46,896 nucleotides of DNA from JADHLJ01 sp038118725 (GTDB taxonomy: Bacteria > Pseudomonadota > Alphaproteobacteria > Thalassobaculales > Thalassobaculaceae), in assembly GCA_038118725.1 (NCBI GenBank), contig JAYOIK010000037.1:1-46896 (forward strand), read 5' to 3'. This document shows, in pieces, positions 41,599 to 46,896 of this stretch; position 1 is the stretch's first letter; every line of letters begins with the position of its first letter. The notes under the pieces are model-generated. The model ran no database searches, was not told the origin of the DNA, and saw nothing but the letters and a program-made list of their open reading frames with translations. A program made the translations under genes and the position numbers.

Positions 41599-43446
41599 TC
41601 ATTTTCCGCCCGATTTGCGCCAAGCCTCCAGCGCGGCTTGTTTTTCCTCGTCGATCCACCAGGTCGTCGGATAACCCGTGGAATATTTCGCAACGACCTC
41701 GGGCCGGCCGAACTTGTTCCAATAGACCAGCCTAGACGCGCGGAGATGGAAATGCGGGATCACATAGTGGCCCCACAGCAACACCCGATCCAGCGCCCTC
41801 GTCCTGGCGATCAAGCTTTCCCGGTCCGGCGCCTTGATCACCATATCGACCAACGCGTCGACGACCGGGTCCCGCACGCCGATAAGGTTGCGGCTACCGG
41901 GCGTGTCCGCCTTGGAGGAATGCCAGAAGTCCCGCTGCTCGTTCCCCGGCGACAGGGACTGGCCGATCCCACTGACGATCATGTCGAAATCGAAGGCGTC
42001 GACGCGGGCCTGGTACTGCGCCACGTCGACGCTTCGGATCGACATCTCGATGCCCAGCCTCTTCAGACTTTGTTGCAGCGGTAGAGCGAGCTTTTCGAGG
42101 GACGGCTGAGCCAGCAGCAATTCAAAGGCCAGGGCCTCGCCCTTATCATTCAGCAGTTTACCGTCCGCGACCTTCCATCCAGCCTCGCGCAATAGCTTGA
42201 GCGCCATTCGAAGATTGCCGCGGTTGTTTCCCGAGCCGTCCGTCTTCGGCGCCTCGTAGCGCGTGGTGAAGACTTCCTCCGGTATCTTGCCGCGAAAACC
42301 CTCGAGAATTTTCAATTCCTCGCCGACCGGCAAACCACCCTCGGAGGAAAGTTCCGAATTGGAGAAGTAGCTGTTTGTCCGGGTATAGGCCCCGTACATG
42401 ATGGTCTTGTTCGCCCATTCGAAATCCCAGGCATGCGCGATCGCCTGACGGACCTTGGGATCGGCGAAAAAAGGTTTTCGGGTGTTGAAGATGAAGCCCT
42501 GCATCCCCGTGGGATTCTCGTGCGGGATTAGCGCCTTGATCACCTGGCCGGCCTTCAGGGCCGGAAAATCGAAGGAGGTGGCCCAGCGTTTCGCCGAGTT
42601 CTCGGCCCGAAGATCAAAGGCGCCGCTTTTGAAGGCCTCGGTCGCCACTTCGCGGTCCCGGTAATATTCATAGCGAATCTCATCGACATTCGACTGACCC
42701 TTGTGGACCGGGAGTTCCGCGCCCCAATAGTCCTTGACCCGCTCGTAGGTGATGGAACGGCCGGCTTCGAAGTCCTTTATTCGGTAGGCCCCACCGCCCA
42801 AGGGTGGCTCAAGCGTCGTCTTGGAGAAATCCCGGCCTTCCCAATAGTGCTTCGGCAGGATGCTGATCTCGGCGACGATCAAGGGCAGTTCGCGGTTACC
42901 GCCGTCGGGAAAGCGGAAGGTCACCTGACGCGGCCCGGTTTTCTCCACGGAACGCACGTCCGCGTAATAGGCTCGATAGAACGGGTGCCCCTTCTCGCGC
43001 AGGGTGTTGAAGGTCCAGATAACGTCCTCGGGTTTCACCGGTTCGCCGTCATGCCAGCGCGCCTTGGGATGGATATTAAACGCGACCCAGGACCGGTCCT
43101 CCGGCAATACGACGGATTCGGCGAGCGCGGCGTATTTGGTGAAGGCCTCGTCCGCGGAACTCGACATCAGCGAATCGTATAGCAATCCGATCCCCGCGGC
43201 GGGCACGCCCTTCAGAATGAAGGGATTGAAGCTGTCATAGGTCCCCGTCGCCTCATTGACGATGGCGCCGCCCTTCGGCGCGTCGGGGTTCACATAGTCG
43301 AAATGGGTGAAGTCGGACGGGTATTTCGGCGTGCCGTGCATGGCGACGGCGTGGGCCGGCGTGGGGTCAGCGGCCATCCCTCCGGACGCCATCGTCGCGC
43401 AGCCACAAAACACAATCGCGGCCAGAAGACTTAGTGATCTCGGCAT
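41599..43446 (-). CDS. yejA: peptide ABC transporter substrate-binding protein (YejA)
   Basis: A 615-residue periplasmic binding protein of the DppA/OppA family. The signal peptide is MPRSLSLLAAIVFCGCATMA with cleavage probably after GGMAA. The start at 43446 is preferred since GGGGAG lies nine bases upstream. The ATG 15 codons earlier has no ribosome binding site. Features typical of YejA are HGTPKYPSDFTHFDYVNPDAPKGG, SWVAFNIHPKARWHDGEPVKPEDVIWTF and LLRGAGW-like LLREAGWKVADGKLLNDKGE. It binds peptides or peptide-like compounds for the YejBEF importer. Confidence 0.93.
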   Translation of the reverse strand: MPRSLSLLAAIVFCGCATMASGGMAADPTPAHAVAMHGTPKYPSDFTHFDYVNPDAPKGGAIVNEATGTYDSFNPFILKGVPAAGIGLLYDSLMSSSADEAFTKYAALAESVVLPEDRSWVAFNIHPKARWHDGEPVKPEDVIWTFNTLREKGHPFYRAYYADVRSVEKTGPRQVTFRFPDGGNRELPLIVAEISILPKHYWEGRDFSKTTLEPPLGGGAYRIKDFEAGRSITYERVKDYWGAELPVHKGQSNVDEIRYEYYRDREVATEAFKSGAFDLRAENSAKRWATSFDFPALKAGQVIKALIPHENPTGMQGFIFNTRKPFFADPKVRQAIAHAWDFEWANKTIMYGAYTRTNSYFSNSELSSEGGLPVGEELKILEGFRGKIPEEVFTTRYEAPKTDGSGNNRGNLRMALKLLREAGWKVADGKLLNDKGEALAFELLLAQPSLEKLALPLQQSLKRLGIEMSIRSVDVAQYQARVDAFDFDMIVSGIGQSLSPGNEQRDFWHSSKADTPGSRNLIGVRDPVVDALVDMVIKAPDRESLIARTRALDRVLLWGHYVIPHFHLRASRLVYWNKFGRPEVVAKYSTGYPTTWWIDEEKQAALEAWRKSGGK

Positions 43447-43581
43447 GTCGCGCGGCTCCCCGGAATCAATCTCGGCTTTTGGTTCACTCATTGGACCACA
43501 GGGGCGGTCTTGGATGAAATGAGGAATTCCGCGCGAGATTTCAACGGGCGTCGCGGGGGCGTGAACAATCTCAAAGCCGTA

Positions 43582-44364
43582 TCAGGTCTCGTTCAACAGA
43601 CGGATAACCTCGGCGTGCAGTTTTGGGTCACCCGCGGCGACCACGCGGTCGGTGGTGCCGATGCCCAGGGCCTCGCCCTGCCAACCGGTAACGATGCCGC
43701 CCGCCGCCTTGATCATCGCGGCCGGCGCCAGATAATCGTAATCCGACAGGCCCCGCTCGATCACCAGATCGATGGTACCCAGCGCAAGCATCCCGTAGAG
43801 GTAGCAGTCGCCGCCCCAGATCGGCAGCTTGACCGCGTCGTGAACCCGGGCGATCCGTTCGGCGTCGGGTCCGCGTCGGAACATCGAGGGGCTGGTCGAA
43901 CCCGTTGTCGCGAGATTGAGCGGTTGCCCTTTTCGCGTCTTCACCGCCTTGCCGTTCAACCGGGTGGGAAGCCCCTCGCCACCGATCCAGCGTTCATTCA
44001 TGGCGGGAACATCGACCACGCCGAGCACCGGGGATCCGTTCCGCAACAGCGCGACGAGGGTGCCGAAGAGCGGCGAGCCGCTGATGAAGGCCTTGGTGCC
44101 GTCCACCGGATCGAGCGACCAGACATATTCGGCATCCATGCGGACCTTGCCGTATTCCTCGCCGGCGATGCCGTGATCGGGATAGCGGGCCTCGATCATC
44201 TCGCGGATTCGCGCCTCGGCGGTCCGATCGGCGATCGTCACCGGGCTCTCATCCTCCTTGTCGATGATCTCAAGGTCCTGGCGCCAATAGCCGAGAATGA
44301 TCTTTCGGCTGGCGTCGACCAGGGTTTCCGCGAAATCCGCGAATTCGGAGAGGGTGGTGGTCAT
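43582..44364 (-). CDS. hisN: inositol-monophosphatase-family phosphatase, HisN type
   Basis: A 260-residue magnesium-dependent phosphatase. Metal sites are visible: AGEEYG near residue 67, WSLDPVDGTKAFISG near 82-96 (the DPxDGT motif), and SDYDYLAPAAMIKAAGGIVTGWQG near 211-234. The SPVTIADRTAEARIREMI block and GTKAFISGSPLFGTLVALL favour histidinol-phosphate phosphatase (HisN) over inositol-phosphatase. It lies between yejA and the cytochrome c gene on the same strand, with no other histidine gene near, so the substrate is inferred from family similarity. Confidence 0.8.
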   Translation of the reverse strand: MTTTLSEFADFAETLVDASRKIILGYWRQDLEIIDKEDESPVTIADRTAEARIREMIEARYPDHGIAGEEYGKVRMDAEYVWSLDPVDGTKAFISGSPLFGTLVALLRNGSPVLGVVDVPAMNERWIGGEGLPTRLNGKAVKTRKGQPLNLATTGSTSPSMFRRGPDAERIARVHDAVKLPIWGGDCYLYGMLALGTIDLVIERGLSDYDYLAPAAMIKAAGGIVTGWQGEALGIGTTDRVVAAGDPKLHAEVIRLLNET

Positions 44365-44401
44365 GTCGGGCGCGCCGTCGCGCTAGACACGGAATATCGG
44401 A

Positions 44402-44977
44402 TCAGCCGCCGTTGGCTTCCTTGGCGATATCCTCGGGGCTCGGCAAGGCGGCCGGGCTGTCGGCGAGGCTCCGCAGATAGGCGATCATCGCCGCGCGATC
44501 CCCCACTTTCTTCAGACCCGCGAAGCTCATCTTCGTGCCCTTAACATAGCCCTTCGGGTTGGCGAGGAAACCGTTCAGCGAGACATAGTCCCAATTGCCG
44601 CCGAGATCCTTCATCGCGCCCGAATAGTTGAACCCGTCCTTGCCGGCCGGAGTACCGTTCACCACCTCGTAGAGGTTAGGACCGACCTTATGCTTGCCGC
44701 CCTTTTCCACCGTGTGGCAGGCCGCGCATTTCTTGAAACCCTTCTCACCCGCCGCGACATCGGCCGTGGCCAGCATCGCCAGCACCGGCTCCAGGCTCGG
44801 CCCTTTATCCGCGGTCGGCGCGGCGGTACTGGCGAGGGCGCCGGTATCGACCTTATAGGCATTCTCGGCGAGCGGCGCCGGGCTCACCATGACATCGGCG
44901 ATCTTACCCGCCGCCATCGCCAGCAAACCCGCGCAAAGTACGCCCGCGGCGATCTTGTTCATCTCCAGCGATGCCAT
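44402..44977 (-). CDS. membrane-anchored class I cytochrome c
   Basis: A 191-residue protein with one N-terminal hydrophobic segment (about 9-31) that is an uncleaved anchor or a signal peptide, a Pro/Ala-rich linker to about 60, and one class I cytochrome c domain. The heme-binding CAACH is at 84-88, the axial Met is in GTKMSFAG near 150, and GPNLYEVVNG, NYSGAM and AYLRSL are typical of c-type cytochromes that donate electrons to the aa3 oxidase (CycM-like). It diverges from kdsB, with 263 bases between. Functional pairing with the ctaCDE oxidase is inference. Confidence 0.9.
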   Translation of the reverse strand: MASLEMNKIAAGVLCAGLLAMAAGKIADVMVSPAPLAENAYKVDTGALASTAAPTADKGPSLEPVLAMLATADVAAGEKGFKKCAACHTVEKGGKHKVGPNLYEVVNGTPAGKDGFNYSGAMKDLGGNWDYVSLNGFLANPKGYVKGTKMSFAGLKKVGDRAAMIAYLRSLADSPAALPSPEDIAKEANGG

Positions 44978-45240
44978 GCCCTAGTCCTCGCTTGTATCCA
45001 TGCCCACGGCGCCCATATCTCGGGCGCGCGCCAATTTACAGTTTCACGCCGCGCCTGTCCATTGGCGCGCGGCCTCCCAAGGCCGCCCCCAAGTCAGTCG
45101 CCCACTGTCAGGCGCATTGTTACCGCGCGTCGCCTTGAATTGACAGATCCCACGCGCACTCTTGACTATTCGGATCGCGCGGCATATCGCCGCAATCCCA
45201 AATCATTCGCTCGCCCAGCCACCAATAGTTGGAACTCGTG

Positions 45241-45984
45241 ATGTCGCTGCCTCGTGACCCGATCGTGATGATCCCCGCGCGCATGGCGTCCAGCCGCCTG
45301 CCGAACAAACCGATCGCCGATATCCACGGCGCGCCGATGATCGTGCAGGTCCTGCGCCGCGCCGTTGAGGCCGATCTCGGCCGGGTTGTCGTCGCCTGCG
45401 GAGAGGAGGTGATCGCCGCCGCCGTGCGCGAGGCCGGTGGCGAAGCGGTTCTGACCGACCCCGAGCTGCCTTCGGGAAGCGACCGGATCCATCAGGCCCT
45501 CGGCGTCGTCGACCCGGAAGGCCGGCACGACGCGGTTATTAATCTGCAAGGCGACCTGCCTGTGCTGGAAGCCAAGACCGTGCGCGCGACCCTCGACCTG
45601 CTGGATCGCCCCGAGGTGGATATCGGTACCGTCGCCGCCGAGATCACTCTGGACGAGGAACGCACCAGCACCAGCGTCAACAAGGCCGTCGTCGCCTGGG
45701 AGCAGCCGGATGAACAAAGGGGCCGGGCGCTCTATTTCACCAAGGCTCCGGCGCCGACGGGTGGCCCGATGTTTCATCATATCGGGATCTACTGCTACCG
45801 CCCCGAGGCCCTCGCGCGTTTCGTGGCACTGCCGCAGTCACCGCTGGAAAAGATGGAAAAGCTGGAGCAATTGCGCGCCTTGGAGGCGGGGATGCGGATT
45901 GACGTGGCCCGCGTTGACACCGTCCCGCTCGGTGTCGATACTCCCGCCGATCTCGAGCGCGCGCGCCTTCTGTTAATGTCCTGA
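45241..45984 (+). CDS. kdsB: 3-deoxy-manno-octulosonate cytidylyltransferase
   Basis: A 247-residue enzyme that makes CMP-Kdo for lipopolysaccharide inner core. The CTP-binding loop IPARMASSRLPNKPIADI is at about 8-25, with TDPELPSGSDRIHQAL near 78-93, NLQGDLP near 103 and MFHHIGIYCYRPEALARF near 180. The motif is usually NVQGDEP, so the Leu-for-Glu change in NLQGDLP is worth noting, though the Asp is kept. ATG 45241 is chosen, but earlier TTG and GTG codons lie in frame just upstream. It is followed 17 bases later by pheA. Confidence 0.92.
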   Translation: MSLPRDPIVMIPARMASSRLPNKPIADIHGAPMIVQVLRRAVEADLGRVVVACGEEVIAAAVREAGGEAVLTDPELPSGSDRIHQALGVVDPEGRHDAVINLQGDLPVLEAKTVRATLDLLDRPEVDIGTVAAEITLDEERTSTSVNKAVVAWEQPDEQRGRALYFTKAPAPTGGPMFHHIGIYCYRPEALARFVALPQSPLEKMEKLEQLRALEAGMRIDVARVDTVPLGVDTPADLERARLLLMS

Positions 45985-46001
45985 AAATAAGAGGAAAAAC
46001 G

Positions 46002-46862
46002 GTGTCCGATCCGAACCGTACCATCGCCTTCCAGGGCGAGCTTGGGGCCAATTCCCACATGGCCTGCCAGGCCGCGTGCCCGGACTTGGAGCCGCTGCCC
46101 TGTCACAGCTTCGAGGATATGCTGGGCGCGGTGCAGGAGGGGCGGGCGCTATGCGCCATGGTGCCGGTGGAAAACTCGGTGGCCGGTCGGGTCGCCGATA
46201 TTCACCATCTCCTGCCGGAATCGGGCCTGTTCATCACCGGCGAGCATTTTCAGCGCGTCAACGCCATGCTGCTCGGCGTCAAGGGCTCCAGCATCGACCA
46301 GGTGAAGGAGATCCACAGCCATGTTCACGCGCTCGGCCAATCCCGCAAACTGATGCGCGAGCTCGGGGCAAAGCCGGTGCAGCATCCCGACACCGCCGGG
46401 GCCGCCCGCGACGTGGCGGCGCGCGGCGACCCAACGATCGCGGCGATCGGCCCGCGCCTCGCCGCCGAGATCTACGGCCTCGACATCCTGCGCGAGAGCG
46501 TCGAAGACGCCGAGCACAACACCACGCGGATGCTGATCATGGGCCGCGAGCCGATCGTCCCGCCGCCGGGCCAAGGCCGCTGCGTGACCACGATCATCTT
46601 CCGGGTACGCAGCGTTCCCGCCGCGCTCTACAAGGCGATGGGCGGTTTCGCCACCAACGGCATCAACCTGACCAAGCTCGAGTCCTACATGGTCGGCGGC
46701 TCCTTCGAGGCGGCGCAGTTCTATGTCGACGCCGACGGCCACCCCGAGGAAACCCCAATGCGCAACGCGCTCGAGGAACTCCGCTTCTTCTGCCCGCCCG
46801 ACGCGGTGCGGATCATGGGGACCTATCCGGCACATCCGTTCCGCGAGACGAACGGGAGTTAG
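46002..46862 (+). CDS. pheA: prephenate dehydratase
   Basis: A 286-residue enzyme that converts prephenate to phenylpyruvate for phenylalanine synthesis. The catalytic domain (about 5-180) starts IAFQGELGANSHMAC and contains AMVPVENSVAGRVADIHHLL and the NTTRMLIMG end. The C-terminal ACT domain (about 195-275), TTIIFRVRSVPAALYKAMGGFATNGINLTKLESYMVGG, binds phenylalanine for feedback. No chorismate mutase domain is fused. GTG start with AAGAGGA upstream. It pairs with kdsB, a common alphaproteobacterial neighbour order. Confidence 0.95.
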   Translation: MSDPNRTIAFQGELGANSHMACQAACPDLEPLPCHSFEDMLGAVQEGRALCAMVPVENSVAGRVADIHHLLPESGLFITGEHFQRVNAMLLGVKGSSIDQVKEIHSHVHALGQSRKLMRELGAKPVQHPDTAGAARDVAARGDPTIAAIGPRLAAEIYGLDILRESVEDAEHNTTRMLIMGREPIVPPPGQGRCVTTIIFRVRSVPAALYKAMGGFATNGINLTKLESYMVGGSFEAAQFYVDADGHPEETPMRNALEELRFFCPPDAVRIMGTYPAHPFRETNGS

Positions 46863-46896
46863 GGGGCTAATCGGCCTACCCGTGTAAGTTGGGTAC

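Overview
The window is a GC-rich bacterial chromosome segment, almost certainly from an alphaproteobacterium of Rhodospirillales type. Pointers to this are the Fur protein without CxxC zinc pairs, the order ctaC-ctaD-ctaB-small membrane gene-ctaG-ctaE-surf1, a DUF1491 protein, a GshA of the alphaproteobacterial/plant type, the yejABEF order, and a prephenate dehydratase with a C-terminal ACT domain. The only unresolved bases are a 100-N assembly gap inside cbiX.

Layout. Positions 1-2440 are accessory and mosaic: a two-helix small membrane protein, a fragment of an IS256-type transposase, two diverged copies of another broken repeat, a 64-residue orphan protein, and a lone winged-helix gene resembling a phage replication initiator. 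That gene carries four iteron-like repeats and an AT-rich stretch inside its own reading frame, in the arrangement of the lambda O gene origin. The block abuts the 3' end of a tRNA-Thr(CGU). A Fur regulator, an MFS transporter and an MmcQ/YjbR protein follow.

Positions 4972-15428 hold a cobalamin (corrin ring) cluster in three transcription units: cbiX-cobH-cobL-cobI-cbiG/cobJ-cobM on the minus strand, cbiD-cobK on the plus strand, and cobA-cobB on the minus strand. CbiX, CbiD and CbiG without CobG or CobNST point to early cobalt insertion. CbiB, for the later nucleotide-loop steps, lies apart at 30977-31948. Most neighbours in the cluster overlap by 4 nt (ATGA or GTGA), implying translational coupling. 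The 660-base region upstream of cbiX has no gene, only paired palindromic repeats, and I found no B12 riboswitch there.

Positions 16090-23974 are the aa3-type cytochrome c oxidase locus (subunits II, I and III, heme O synthase, CtaG, SURF1) continuing into an M32 carboxypeptidase and DUF1491. An aerobic respiratory chain is therefore present, and a membrane-anchored cytochrome c at 44402-44977 may feed it. Positions 24226-28706 carry tldD and an rsmE-gshA-EamA transporter run. Next come a leuCD pair, cbiB, a VanZ-like protein, a glutathione S-transferase and an M17 leucyl aminopeptidase.

Positions 34802-37408 hold a sulfotransferase gene between two 310-residue 2-hydroxyacid dehydrogenase paralogues, all overlapping. 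Positions 37467-43446 encode a Yej-type peptide ABC importer, with a 97-bp palindromic element between yejA and yejB. The right end has a HisN-type phosphatase, cytochrome c, kdsB and pheA. The most unusual features are the iteron-bearing initiator gene, the dehydrogenase-sulfotransferase-dehydrogenase trio, a probable CTG start on the EamA transporter, and the collapsed histidine-rich repeat in cbiX.
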